Source of the DNA: Branchiostoma floridae
Lineage: Eukaryota; Chordata; Leptocardii; Amphioxiformes; Branchiostomatidae
Assembly: GCF_000003815.2 (NCBI RefSeq)
Contig: NC_049981.1
Span: forward strand, 31,420,248 to 31,484,247
DNA length: 64,000 bases
Reading direction: 5' to 3'
The notes under the pieces are model-generated. The model was not told the origin of the DNA and searched no databases. It was given only the letters and a program-made list of their open reading frames with translations. The position numbers and the translations under genes are program-made. Below, one piece after another: positions 11,600-22,985 of this stretch. Positions within the stretch are counted from its first letter, which is position 1, and each line of letters begins with the position of its first letter.

Positions 11600-12724
11600 A
11601 ACGCAGGAATGTGTCGGAAGTCAGATCTGTTTATGCCAACTTGCGTGAAAGAAAGCGTCAACGCTTAATTAAGGCAATGAACGTCACAGCACAGAAATGT
11701 ACAGCAACTGAAGGACGCGTATTGAAGGCAAAGACAGGCGACTGGCCGCTGTGTGTATAAAAAACAAAATGAAGCTGGCATGGCAAAGTGGTAGCTAGGA
11801 TTGCACGTCTGCACTCAACAGCGGATCCAATGGCACAAGTGATTACCCACAAGCTGTAGGGATGCAGAACCCTTGTTTTAACATGATTTGTACGCCGTCA
11901 GTCAACAAATGGCAGGAAAGAAAAAGAAACTATGACAAAGCAGTTATATAATTGGCTGCACTTGTCCAGTCATGGCATGTAACGTTATGTCAAGATTAAC
12001 GTGCGACTGTAAGGTAATGATGTTTTAGGTCAACATGTAATGAACACATCACAGTTAGATGTGAAAAACACGTTATTCACGTGCCTTGATAATGGAGAAC
12101 TTATAACAGCAACAACAAAAAACAAACACATGGTTCGATACAAACAAGAGAGACCAAGGACTGTTCAGAAATATAGAGGCATTAACGCTATCAATAGTAA
12201 TGTGTTACAAACATGTATGTACCCGTCACACATAACGTTGCACAGACACGTACTTATCATATGTGTAAAAACGTGAGATTTGTCATGGACGTACCTGAAA
12301 GCGTTCTGATGTTTTCCGTTGGTCAATTCCTTGACAGACCTGGCTCAAGTCTGCAAGGAAGAGTAGGACGTGTTCGCAATGAAAACTTGCTAGTCTTCAA
12401 CTTCAGACCACAATGCAACGTTTTAAACTCATATGTGGTATTCTGAATTGTATAAATGCTTCGATACATTTGTGTATTGTAACACAGTCACCATGTCCTC
12501 GCTGAATAGGCAGACAATACTACACACTTACATGTAAGAAATCTATTTACCAAATTGCTTTTAACGGTTATGCGTGTATCGCCTTGAGCTGACTCAGTGT
12601 ATCCATGTTTTCTGCATAATGCTGGGGAAAAGAACACTATTTTGCAGCGAAGTATTAAGACAGTAATTTTCTTAGACTTCAGACATTACGATCACAACAT
12701 ACCAGCCAGACCGACAATATGCAA

Positions 12725-12730
<6 letters not shown>

Positions 12731-12778
<48 letters not shown>
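12731..12778. repeat. (TA)n microsatellite
   Basis: About 24 uninterrupted TA units. Confidence 0.95.
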
Positions 12779-12780
<2 letters not shown>

Positions 12781-12972
12781 CGTTCCGTACTTTGTTGTTT
12801 AGCTCATGTAACTGTCCACTTTGTGAGAATCTAATTAAACCATTACTGCTAAAACAAATCATAAAACGATAACATTATGTAGAATTAGGATAACAATAAG
12901 ACGTTTTTTTCACAGGCACATAACGAATCAAACAAGTAAAAAACAGACGGACACGGCGACCGACAAACAACC

Positions 12973-12978
12973 TTTAAT
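12973..12978 (-). terminator. Poly(A) signal ATTAAA, copy 4
   Basis: ATTAAA on the minus strand, 550 bases after the copy 4 stop codon, at the conserved 3' edge of the tandem unit. Confidence 0.55.
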
Positions 12979-13524
12979 CACAGCTTTGATGACACTCTAC
13001 GCAACACATAAAACATTTTTATTTTGTTGTTTATAACACCACTCTGTCACCATTGTATTGTTGGTGATTCAGATAAAGCCAATGTCTTTATACAGCAAGC
13101 AATGTTCCTGTCACTCAGTACCTTTATCTCAACGTTGTTGCATGCTCTACGAAAGCACGAGCATTAGAAATACCTTGAAAACAAGGCTATGCCCAGATCA
13201 AGTACAGACTCACTTTATCCATGATCGAGCTGTCATACTTGAAAAATATCTTACCATACTAAATCCCAAGCTTATATGACAGTCTTAGGAAATCCTAGGC
13301 TTATATGACAGTCTTATGAAATCCTTTGCTCATATGTCTTAAATCATATACTGATGTGGCAGTATTATGAAATCGTTGGCATACATGATCGTCTCAGATC
13401 ATAGACTACTACTACTAATCTTTGGCTTATGTGACAGCATACTGTTTGAATAAGCAGTCTCCTATCTACCGAAATACACGTGTTTAACGCCTAAGGCATG
13501 GTGCTTCGACAACTTTTACAGATA

Positions 13525-13632
13525 CTAAAAGAAGAACGTTTCCAAGAAAACGTAGAACACAAAACACAAGATGGCGATGATCAGGAAGTTGATCACCAGT
13601 AGTTGGACTTGTTTGATCGTCTCCTGGTCCAT
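13525..13632 (-). CDS. Phospholamban/sarcolipin-like micropeptide, copy 4
   Basis: A 35-codon frame, ATG at 13632, stop TAG. Parts: MDQETIKQVQ, LLVINFLIIAILCFVFYVFL, ETFFF. It has the short N-terminus of copies 1 and 2 but the helix of copy 7 without change, so it mixes features of two subgroups. It is the first member of the 1.5-kb tandem triplet, with its own TATA promoter at 13838 and ATTAAA at 12973. That gives a predicted transcript of roughly 0.85 kb with a long 3' untranslated region. Predicted role: membrane inhibitor or modulator of SERCA (inference). Confidence 0.8.
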   Translation of the reverse strand: MDQETIKQVQLLVINFLIIAILCFVFYVFLETFFF

Positions 13633-13837
13633 GGTGAGTTTGGTGAGTTTGAGTGACTCTTTAAGTCTCAGTTCACTTTCTTAACTTGATGCCTTCGGCT
13701 CAGTAAGTTTACCACTGGTCCAGGGAAGACTGTCTCTCACCAAAGTTCTTGAAGCCTACTTTTATGCCATCACACACACAGAGCATAACATGTTCACAAC
13801 AGTTCACGAACGACATTCTTGGCTTGAATTGGGATGC

Positions 13838-13871
13838 ATATATACTCCATCGGTTCCACATGGAAAAATAG
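13838..13871 (-). promoter_or_regulatory. TATA promoter with E-box and AT-rich element, copy 4
   Basis: Reading the minus strand: CTATTTTTCC (8 of 10 MEF2 consensus positions; its complement holds the NFAT core GGAAAA), then the E-box CATGTG, then TATATAT, about 210 bp before the ATG. The block is almost identical upstream of copy 5. Confidence 0.5.
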
Positions 13872-14498
13872 ACTTTTAAGTTCATGTTTACTCTTTTTTT
13901 TTTGGTCTCAATTCAAGCCACCAAACAGACGAGAAACGCATACAAAATATGAGCAGGTCTGTCGGAGCTTCAGTCGAGCCGTTGTAGCGGTGCCGGTGCA
14001 GTGGCAGAGCGAGCGATGTCATGGCCGTTGGCAAGCCCTGGAAATGTTATCTACAATCAGGCGCATGGTTTGCATAAGCACGAAAACTTTGAAGCTGGGG
14101 GCAAATATGATATATGCCAAGAAGAATGGAAACGACAACGCCATTATGGTTTGTGAATTTGAAGACTTAAGTGGTAGGACTGCTAGAGAAGCCAGTACTG
14201 TTTGCAGTCTCGAGGAATACGGAAGCAATGGTCTGAGTATCTACAAGTTTCTATATATGAACTTTCGTTATCAAACTTTGTGTTGGTACTAAATGAAATA
14301 ATGACGAATCAGTTAATCTAGTATCGACTGAGTCTGCATATCGGTGAGTAGTGTTTTTTTTTTGCAAGTATGATGTTACCAGTAACATGTTGAATCACAA
14401 ATTGAAATTATCGGGTCTTTCAATGTCATTAGAACGCTAGTCCAGAAAGAGTAAATGTCTACGAAAAAAAACAGACGGACACAGACCGACAAATAAGG

Positions 14499-14504
14499 TT
14501 TAAT
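14499..14504 (-). terminator. Poly(A) signal ATTAAA, copy 5
   Basis: ATTAAA at the same place in the second tandem unit as in the first. Confidence 0.55.
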
Positions 14505-15047
14505 CACAGCTGTGACGACGCACTATGCAACACATAGAAAATCTTTATTTTGTTGTTTCAACATTATAATACCCTCTACAACCATTGTATTGTCGGTAGT
14601 TCAGATAAAGCCCACGTTTTTATACAGCATGCGATGTTTGTATCACTTAGTACCTTTATATTGTTATACAACATTGTTGCATGTACATGCTCTACGAAGC
14701 CACCAGCATTGGACGCGCCTTGAAAATAAGGCTATGTTTAGATCAAGTACAAACTCAGTTTATCCATGGGCTGTCATGCTTGAAGAAACATCTTAGCATA
14801 CTGAATTCATAGACCTGTATGACAATCTTATGAAATTTAGGCTTATACTTTTTCTTTAATCATATGCTAATAATAATATGGCAATTCTGAAATCGTGGGC
14901 TTATATGACAGTCTTAGATCATAGACTACTACTACTTATCATAGGCTTATGTGACAGCATACTGTTTGAATGAGCAGTTTCCTATGTACCGAACTTACAT
15001 ATGTGTGTCACGCCTAAGGCATGGTACTTCGACAACTTTTACAGGTA

Positions 15048-15161
15048 TTAGAAGAAGAACGTTTCCAAGAAAATGTAGAACACGAAACCCAAGATGGCGA
15101 TGATCAGGAAGTTGATCGTCAGTAGCTGGACCTGTTGGATGGTCTGCTTGTCTAATTCCAT
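15048..15161 (-). CDS. Phospholamban/sarcolipin-like micropeptide, copy 5
   Basis: A 37-codon frame, ATG at 15161, stop TAA (the only TAA in the array). Parts: MELDKQTIQQ, VQLLTINFLIIAILGFVFYI, FLETFFF. It differs from copy 6 by a single residue (Ile for Val in FYIF). Thr replaces Val before I-N-F and Gly replaces Cys in mid-helix; only copies 5 and 6 share both. It sits in the second tandem unit with its own TATA promoter and poly(A) signal. Inferred function as for the family. Confidence 0.8.
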   Translation of the reverse strand: MELDKQTIQQVQLLTINFLIIAILGFVFYIFLETFFF

Positions 15162-15378
15162 GGTGTGTCTTCTTGGGTGAGTTTTTGGTATTCTTTAAGT
15201 CTCAGTTCACTTTTCTTAACTTGATGTCTTCGGCTCAGTAAGTTTACCACTGGTCCAAGGAAGACTGTCTCTCACCAAAGTTCTTGAAGCCTACTTTTAT
15301 GCCATCACACACAAAGAGCATAACATGTTCACAACAGTTCACGAAAACGAACGACATTCTTGGCTTGAATTGGGATGC

Positions 15379-15412
15379 ATATATACTCCATCGGTTCCAC
15401 ATGGAAAAATAG
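15379..15412 (-). promoter_or_regulatory. TATA promoter with E-box and AT-rich element, copy 5
   Basis: Same arrangement as copy 4: CTATTTTTCC, CATGTG, TATATAT on the minus strand, about 220 bp from the ATG. Confidence 0.5.
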
Positions 15413-16073
15413 ACTTTTAAGTACATGCGTACTCCTTGTTGTCTCAATTCAAGCCACCAAACAAACGAAAAACACATACAAAAAATGAGCAGTTCTGTAG
15501 GAGCTTCAGTCAAGTCGTTGTAGCGGCGCCGGTACAGCGGTGAACGAAGTGGCAGATCGAGCGAGGCCATGGCTGTCGGCAAGCCTTGAAAATGTTATCT
15601 ACATACAAACGTTTCATTTGCAAAAGCACGAAAACTTAAAGCTGCGGGCGAATATGATATATGACATGGAAAAATATATAAATAGAAACGACTGGGCCAT
15701 TATGATTTGTGGCAGCATGGAGACTTGAGTGGAGGGACTGCAAGAGAAGCAAGTACAGTTTGCTGTGATGCAAGGGGATCCCGGCCACAAGGAATACATA
15801 AAGAAGTAATGGTCTGAGTATCTACAAGTTTCTTTATGAGAACTTTCTTTATCAGACTCTGTGTTAGTACTAAATGAAATGTTGACGAATCATCTCATCT
15901 AGTATCAGGAGAGTCTGGGTATCGTTAAGTAGTTTTTTGGCAAGTTTGATGTTACCAATAACATATTGAATTACAAATTGAAAATTTCAGGCCTTTCAAT
16001 GACATTAGAACGCTAGTCAAGAAAGAGTGACTGTCTACGAAAAAACCAGACGGACACAGACCGACAAACAAGC

Positions 16074-16079
16074 TTTAAT
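16074..16079 (-). terminator. Poly(A) signal ATTAAA, copy 6
   Basis: ATTAAA at the conserved 3' edge of the third tandem unit. Confidence 0.55.
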
Positions 16080-16620
16080 CACAGCTTTGACGATGCACTA
16101 TGCAACACATAGAACATCTTTATGTTGTTGTCTCGACATTATGATACCCTTTACCACCATTGTATTGTCGGTAGTTCAGATAAAGTCCACATCTTTATAC
16201 AGTAACCAATGTTCGTATCACTCCGTACCTTTATCTCAACGTTGTTGCATGTACATGCTCTACGAAGGCACCAGCATTGGACGTGCCTTGAAAATAAGGC
16301 TATGCTCAGATTAAGTACAACCTTAATTTATCCATGGACTATCATGCTTGAAGAAACATCTTAGTTAGCATACTGAATCCATAGACTTATATGACAGTCT
16401 TATGAAATTCTAGGCTTATATGTCTTAAATCATATGCTAATAAGAATATGGCAGTATTCTGAAATCGTGGGCACAGATCATAGACAATTACTACTAATCA
16501 TTATGTGATTACTTCTAATCATTATGTGACAGCATACTGTTTGAATGACCAGTCTCCTATTTTACCGAAATACATGTGTGTAACGCCTAAGGCATGGTGC
16601 TTCGACAACTTTCACAGATA

Positions 16621-16734
16621 CTAAAAGAAGAACGTTTCCAAGAAAACGTAGAAAACAAAACCCAAGATGGCGATGATCAGGAAGTTGATCGTCAGTAGCT
16701 GGACCTGTTGGATGGTCTGCTTGTCTAATTCCAT
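16621..16734 (-). CDS. Phospholamban/sarcolipin-like micropeptide, copy 6
   Basis: A 37-codon frame, ATG at 16734, stop TAG. Parts: MELDKQTIQQ, VQLLTINFLIIAILGFVFYV, FLETFFF. It is nearly identical to copy 5 in protein and DNA. Unlike copies 4 and 5, its upstream block has lost 9 bp, reducing the TATA box to CTATAC, and a 247-bp MITE sits further upstream. The reading frame is intact, so it may be expressed at a changed level rather than dead. Confidence 0.8.
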   Translation of the reverse strand: MELDKQTIQQVQLLTINFLIIAILGFVFYVFLETFFF

Positions 16735-16926
16735 GGTGTTTTCTTTTGGGTGGGTTTTGGTATTCTCAGTCCACTTCTCTTAACTTGATGCCTTCGGGTC
16801 AGTGAGTTAACCACTGCTCCAAGGAAGACTTCTCGTAGCCTACTTTTATGTCATCACACACAAAGAGCATAACATGTTCACAACAGTTCACGAAAACTAA
16901 CAAATTCTTGGCTTGAATTGGGATGC

Positions 16927-16952
16927 GTATAGGTTCCACATTGGAAAAATAG
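16927..16952 (-). promoter_or_regulatory. Shortened promoter block, copy 6
   Basis: CTATTTTTCC is kept, but the 9 bases corresponding to TACTCCATC in copies 4 and 5 are deleted. This leaves only CTATACGC where the others have TATATATGC. One added base also breaks the E-box. Confidence 0.5.
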
Positions 16953-17144
16953 ACTTTTAAGTACTTGTTTGCTTTTGTTGTCTCAATTCAAGCCACCAAA
17001 CATACGAGAAACACATACAAAATATGAAAAGGTCTGTCGGAGCTTCAGTCGAGTCGTTGAAGCGGTGCTGTCGATACAGCGGTGAATGAAGTGGCAGATC
17101 GAGCGAGGCCGCGGCCGTCGGCAAGCCGTGAAAATGTTATCTAC

Positions 17145-17391
17145 CAGGGTTGGACAGGTTTTCTAAAATTCACTTGTCCTATCAGACAAGCACACAAAAA
17201 ATTTTACTTGCCCGAACTAATTTTTGACTTGCCCAAAATTGAAATGTCAACGTTATATACATTTTCACCTCCAGCAATGGAATTCTTATTATTGCCTCTG
17301 TTTCTCTATGTTGGCCATTGCTTGATATCATGACTGCAAAAAGTATATAAAATCGCACTGGACATAGAGCTAGTGGACTTGTCCAACCTTG
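17145..17391. mobile_element. 247-bp MITE with 5-bp target duplication
   Basis: It starts CAGGGTTGGACAGGT and ends ACTTGTCCAACCTTG (imperfect 15-bp inverted termini). TCTAC flanks both sides (17140-17144 and 17392-17396). The equivalent place in tandem unit 2 (near 15601) and unit 1 (near 14050) reads straight through TTATCTACA, giving two empty sites. The CAGGG ends resemble hAT elements, but the 5-bp duplication is shorter than the usual 8. Confidence 0.85.
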
Positions 17392-17396
17392 TCTAC

Positions 17397-19204
17397 ATAA
17401 AAACGTATGATTTGCAAAAGCACGAAAACCTTGATGCTGCGGGCGAATCTGATACATGGCATGGAAAAATAGAAACGACAGCGATATCATTATGCTGTGA
17501 CACTCGAGTATGGACACTCGAGTGGAAGGACTGCAAGAGAAGCCAGTACAGTTTACTGTGATGCAAGGGGATCCCAACCACAAGGAACACATAAAGAAGC
17601 AATGGTCTGCGTCAAGCTCCGTTTGGAATTGTATCTACAGGTTTCTTCGTGAAAACTTTCGGTATCATACTCTGTTAACGTTGGTACTACATGAAGTGTT
17701 GGCATATCAGTTCATTTAGAATCAGCAGAGTCTGGATATCTTTAAGTAGTCTTTCGGCAATCATGATGTTACCAATCACATGCTGAAATTTAAATTGCAA
17801 TTATTAGACCTTTTTTATATTGAAATGCTGGGCCAAAATAAGTGTCTATCTAATATGTAGATGTACTCTTTTTTTTTATTCAGTCAAATTATTCAGAAAA
17901 CCGTACAGTATTTCTATAACAGTTCTGAAAATGCGAGTTTAATAGTTTTTTCAACATACTGATTTGTTAGTATTTCCTGATTCTAACATATAACATGCGT
18001 TCATAAATTCTGAAGAGGGTTTGCCTGATCGTATCCTTTGACTTGACGTGGTTTTTAGCTCTGTAGGTATGTAGGTATGTGTAAATAGTAAAGTTACGTA
18101 GATTTAACCGACATCAAGTCGTACAACATTAACCTGGAATCCAGGCTGTTCCCAGGGCCCACAAAGGCTAGCCTCCACCAGACTTTTCTCCGGGGGTACG
18201 GGGATGATAGAATTAGGCAAAAAATCCCGAAATTGGCCAGGGTAGTCAGTTCACGCTAAGGTACTAGTAAATCTTTACTGGTCCCTGCAGCAGGCCAAAT
18301 CGTCTGGTGGCAAAACTCCCATGGCAAATTATTATCTGTGTAATAACCAGCATAGTCAGTCTGGTAAAGACAACTTAAAGGTCAGCTCTTCTGCACGGCC
18401 ATCTGGTCTAGCATAATCCCAAGGAAATGTTACTTCAACTTTCATTGAACCGGGTTATTGACTAAATTATCGTAACGAGCGTAGTTGGTCAGACGTGTAT
18501 AGAATTTTACAGTGCCAACTAATCTCAGCCTACAGCCCTGGGAGAGACTTGGACTCGTTTTTTTTTCATACATGCAACAACAAGGAAGAGACGGAAACCA
18601 ACGAACAAACAAGCTTTAATCACAACTCTGATGGAAATGTGTAAAAGAATGCATGACTAGTTTGTATTGCGTGAATTTCAGATATGTAGATAATCTGTGT
18701 TTTGCTGTCTGGTCATGTAAGGGCAATAACAATGTAGCAGTCTCAGGACATCCGGGTATCCTGATATGGATGCTGAATACTAGCTGGAGGTCATGCTTTT
18801 GTGGTGAACAGTATTTCTTCGATCTTTCTTCTGACTACAGCATGCTTTTGACTACAGGCCGTAGCATTCGTTTGTGTGCAGCGTTCTATACGAAAATTAC
18901 TTTTATAGGCACATCCACGGGAGTGCCTCGTTCATAAGGCCACCTCTTGAATTATGCGCAATCTCTTTTCGACCAGCAGTAGGTTGCTATTGGCAACAGG
19001 TGCTCATAGATATGTTCTTTTTTCTATAATTACATGCTTGTACTACATTGTATTAGTCTAAACTACTAGGGGCTGCAAGAGGTTTCCATGTATCACATCT
19101 TTCCAGTTACATATGTACATGTATCACACTGGACAAGTAAGCAGTTTCTTACAATCACAAGGTGTATGCTACTAAGACATCTTGCTTCAGTAAGACAACG
19201 GACA
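17397..19204. other. Spacer between copies 6 and 7
   Basis: No gene seen. It contains the degraded end of tandem unit 3 and the 3' region of copy 7 (ATTAAA at 18615). A 94-codon plus-strand frame at 18653-18937 lies within that 3' region and has no family resemblance. Confidence 0.4.
18615..18620 (-). terminator. Poly(A) signal ATTAAA, copy 7
   Basis: AAGCTTTAATCACA matches the 3' block of copies 5 and 6; about 585 bases after the stop codon of copy 7. Confidence 0.5.
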
Positions 19205-19318
19205 CTAAAAGAAGAACGTCTCCAAGAAAACGTAGAACACAAAGCACAAGATGGCGATGATGAGGAAGTTGATCACCAGTAGTTGGACCTGTTGAAGGGT
19301 TTCTTTATCCAGCTCCAT
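19205..19318 (-). CDS. Phospholamban/sarcolipin-like micropeptide, copy 7
   Basis: A 37-codon frame, ATG at 19318, stop TAG. Parts: MELDKETLQQ, VQLLVINFLIIAILCFVFYV, FLETFFF. I use it as the array reference. Aligned without gaps to phospholamban (offset 17), Q12, L14, I16, N17, F18, I21 and I23 match Q29, L31, I33, N34, F35, I38 and I40, which include known SERCA-contact positions. The phosphorylated cytosolic segment of phospholamban (Ser16/Thr17) has no counterpart, so in length the peptide is closer to sarcolipin. The 5' region keeps the ATCACACACAAAG block of copies 4-6 but not their TATA block. Confidence 0.8.
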   Translation of the reverse strand: MELDKETLQQVQLLVINFLIIAILCFVFYVFLETFFF

Positions 19319-19953
19319 GGTTTAGACGTTACTTAATGTTCTTATTCGCGATTCTTGCTGCCTTCGGGTAAGAAGGTCTTGTCTGGGGTCTTGCCCGCTT
19401 GCAACCAGCGTGCTTGATATTATCACACACAAAGATCATAACATAACATTGGCGAAATATGTAGACAACATAAGTCGTAGAAGTGGGAAGTAAAGAGTGA
19501 CTTTTCAATTTCAAAAATTGATACTTTCTTCTCGACAAAAAATGGCAGATACGCTCTTGGATGTCCCACCTCAAGCCACAGTATAGAAGATACGTCACGA
19601 GACAGACTATCGGGTCTGACGTCTGCACGTTGCTGTGAAGTCAGCAATGATGGTGTGTTCTTGCCGTTACGTCAGCAATGATGTCATGGTTCTTGAGCGT
19701 GAAAATTTCTCGGGTATGGAGTCGGTGCGCGTAGCTAAGGTCATGGCAGGCTAAATGCCTAAGTTATTGTTAATTGAAAATCTTTGCTGTTTACATGTTG
19801 TTGATGGTATTTGTTTAAAGCTTCTGGGTAAAGAGTATTGAAAGCCGCAGATTGGCGATATGCTGCATTCCAGGTGAAAGAAATAAACTGAAACTAAAGC
19901 TTTGGAATCTCCAATTCTCTGAAAAAAGGAGTCGTTCATAGCGCGAAAATGTT

Positions 19954-20112
19954 CATCTCCAAGCAGATCCTACGGTGCCCTAAGATAGTATCAAAGCTTG
20001 CCAAGGAGTATAGACGGCCAAAGGGAGTCAGACGGGCACTGAAGGTGCACACTCCTAGGCCGGCTTCACTACTCTGCCAGCTTTTGCTACGATAGGATCT
20101 GCTTGGAGATTA
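19954..20112. mobile_element. Palindromic MITE, CATCTCCAAGCAGATCCTAC termini
   Basis: The left arm ATCTCCAAGCAGATCCTACG is mirrored by TAGGATCTGCTTGGAGAT. Related elements or halves occur at 24296-24497, 55628-55708, 59889-59925 and 61507-61556. Confidence 0.75.
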
Positions 20113-20330
20113 GAAAACTTTAGCTGCGTGTGCATGTGGATGAAGCTTGAGACAACACCTGACAGTGTGTAAAAGCTCCTGGAAGCTTAAAGTGAGAGCT
20201 TCATTTGTAAAAGCGCGAAAATGTCGAGGCAGATGACGTGAAAACGACCCCTAGCGACTACAGAGCGTCATGAGGCTGTGCATATGTGTCGCGATGCACG
20301 TAGCATGACCAGGGCCGAAAGTATTAAAAA

Positions 20331-20555
20331 AGATCAACTGCAAATATGGAAATATTATGATATTATGAAATGATGATTAGATATCAACTGAAAAAGATGT
20401 GATTATGATATTATAATTAGATAACGTCATAATCAGCTATGAACAGATATTACGTGAATATCACGATATCGTAATCGAAGATCAACTGAAAATATGTGAC
20501 TACATTGATATTAATAACTAGTTTAGTGAATATCAACTGAAAATTAGTGAATTTA
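20331..20555. repeat. Degenerate tandem repeat, about 50-bp units
   Basis: ATCAACTGAAAA recurs at roughly 50-100-bp spacing, followed each time by AT-rich blocks with GATATTA. Confidence 0.5.
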
Positions 20556-21781
20556 TGTGAATTTTTCCGCAAAAAGCTAAGAAGTGATATTATGTAAAAA
20601 GAATCCCGGGGGTCGACGACTTAACAATGGATTAATGCAACATCAAATTTCCATATATTTAAACAGATTTCACATTCATGCGACTGTTAATTATCTAATC
20701 TAGTAAGGTTTAGTTAGAATCAAACTCGTGGAAGTTTCACAGGTGCAAACTAGTTACCACATTGATAATAGTAACGAAAAATAAAAAGTTAAGAAAAACA
20801 TCTATCATTTGGGACGTCTTGCCTTGCATACGATTTTACCTATGAAGAGATCATTGTAAATTTCATACTGTAACTGTAGTTATTGAGACTTATGGCTAAT
20901 GCGGCTATGCTACACTAGAATAGGTCGAAAAACTGTCTGCTTATCATTCAGTACAAATGTAGGTGGTTCTATATTTTAAAGCCTTGAGTAACCCCTCTTT
21001 TCAACGGATATATAAATCATAAGATCACTAAAGCCTGGTTAAGTACTCCAGAAATGCTCTCAGCTACACCGGGTAATGAAATAAAGTAGCAAAATTCCGC
21101 TGGGAATTGCATGAGGCAAAGCCCAATGCTGTTATGTCATACAGCTGTGAACAGCACGTGGACAGCACGTGATTGAAGCCGTCAAGCTGGAGGTATTGTT
21201 GTACAGTAAAACATAAAACGTCACATATAACATGGCGTCAGGACGAAATCAACAGGAATGCAGCCTAACAACCTATGTTGCATATTTTTTCTACGCATAG
21301 ATATTGCAGAACATATATACGGTAAAATTGACGGGACTGGAACTATATAGAAATTAATATTTGGATGCAATCTTTGACTATCAAGAAGAATACCCAGCTT
21401 CACCAAAGTAGCCCAGGTCGTCACCTACCTTAAATCAAGGGCAATGCCTCTCTGTGTCGTCACTTCCGGTTGTCAGTGGCCACAGCCCCTGTGAGGGACA
21501 AGCATGGGCGGATGGAACATTCCTGTGCCATATTTGGAATCTACATATTTTGTTGATTTGGATTGATACTTGTTATCGAGGAAACTGTTTGACAATGTTT
21601 TGCCCTTCAGTAAGCTACATGAGATATCAAGAGATATTCCATTTCTGTAGGGGCAATCAATGAATGTATGCCAAAAAGTAGTTACTCAAGCAACTGGATA
21701 TGATTTTGAAAACGCTCAGACGTTTCAAATAGTATCCACTATCCATTTGTGAAGATTAGACATCCAGGTATCGTTAACATT

Positions 21782-21884
21782 GAAGAAGAATCAATCTTTA
21801 CTTCTGGATACTTTATTTTTTTTTTTTTAAATAATAAATAAAATAAATAATAAAGTATCCAGAAGTAAAGATTGATTCTTCTTC
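21782..21884. repeat. Perfect 36-bp inverted repeat with AT-rich loop
   Basis: GAAGAAGAATCAATCTTTAC and the next 16 bases (21782-21817) are exactly reverse-complemented at 21849-21884, with a 31-bp A/T loop. Confidence 0.95.
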
Positions 21885-22985
21885 AAAGTATCCACTATCT
21901 TTCGTCAGTGACACTGAAGTAATTTGGAAGGAACTGGTCTTTTACACCCTAACTATGAATGAAGATAATTTTAGATGTCCAATAGGAGATATTGTAAGAC
22001 AATGGCCATCAATCAACGAATGAAGTAAATAAATGAAATGAATCGCATGATTGTTCATCAGGATCATCAGACCATCAAAGCTACCACTTTAAAACGTTGA
22101 TTTCCTTGTAAACCATTGTGTATGTTTGCGCTAAAGAATCATCCACGTTTGCACCGTGTGCTGAGTCTACACTGGATACCACATGCACCAAAGCTATTCT
22201 AAGCTACCATGAACATCTGATATGACAGCTCTGCCTATGTCGGTCCCCCATGTGTCCATGTGTACTGTGTAAATGTACATGTATGTACTTTAGTTTACAC
22301 ACATCCGGCTGTAGTGTAGATATGGACTAGGAATTAACCATTGTCTGTACGGACGGATGCCAAGGAGGTTTGCTCAGTAAACAGAGAGACAAGAAGGAGG
22401 CATGATATTAATAATTCTTGTAATTTTCATATTCATTTTATTCTCCTTTACAGTCTGTGCTCAGGAAATTTATGCAATCAATTCAAAAAGACATGAACAG
22501 CCCCAACATCATATGTACCAATCTCAATGAAGCACAATAATTGTAAAGCCCATCTATAGCAAAATCATTTGATAAATTCGTGGCCTCTTCACTCAGTGCG
22601 AACTACTATACGATCTATTTGAAGAAACACTTTCAAATCCACGCAGGTCTAGCCTGGATGCCAGACTGTTTTCAGGGCCTAATGAGTTACACAGGTTGTA
22701 CTTATAAACAAATTACGCTGCTATTTTCGACAAAAATAACTCAATACACCCTTGAGCCATATCTACTCCGTGATTCTACTCTGTGATAGCCTGTTGGTCA
22801 GCTGTGGTGCGTTGTAGCTGGCCACCTGTGGTATGAATGGTCATCAATCATAGGTTCTCTTTCTACAGCTCGAGATCCTTTCTACAGCCATCTGGCCAGA
22901 CCCCTACACGGTGGATGCCATTGAGATCGTGCTGGGGGGGGGGGGTCTAGAATCCAGGCTAACACAGGTGGGTATGACTGTTCTA

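Larger units (their letters stand above)
11127..12943. other. Spacer between copies 3 and 4
   Basis: No gene seen. It contains a three-unit 29-bp repeat and a TA microsatellite. Open frames at 12040-12446 have no family resemblance. Confidence 0.4.
12944..17860. repeat. Three tandem 1.5-kb units, each with one micropeptide gene
   Basis: The marker CAGACGGACAC starts units at 12944, 14472 and 16047 (periods 1528 and 1575). Each unit holds, in the same order, a poly(A) signal, 3' region, micropeptide frame (copies 4, 5, 6), 5' region, TATA promoter block and distal block. Similarity is high over non-coding parts, so the duplications are recent compared with the rest of the array. The third unit also carries a 247-bp MITE. 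The fourth gene (copy 7) has only a degraded version of the 3' block. Confidence 0.85.

Noticed and set aside
13834-14292. 152-codon plus-strand frame
   Set aside because: The matching region of tandem unit 2 (about 15370-15800) is broken into short frames, so the frame is not conserved; it overlaps the promoter and upstream region of a micropeptide gene.
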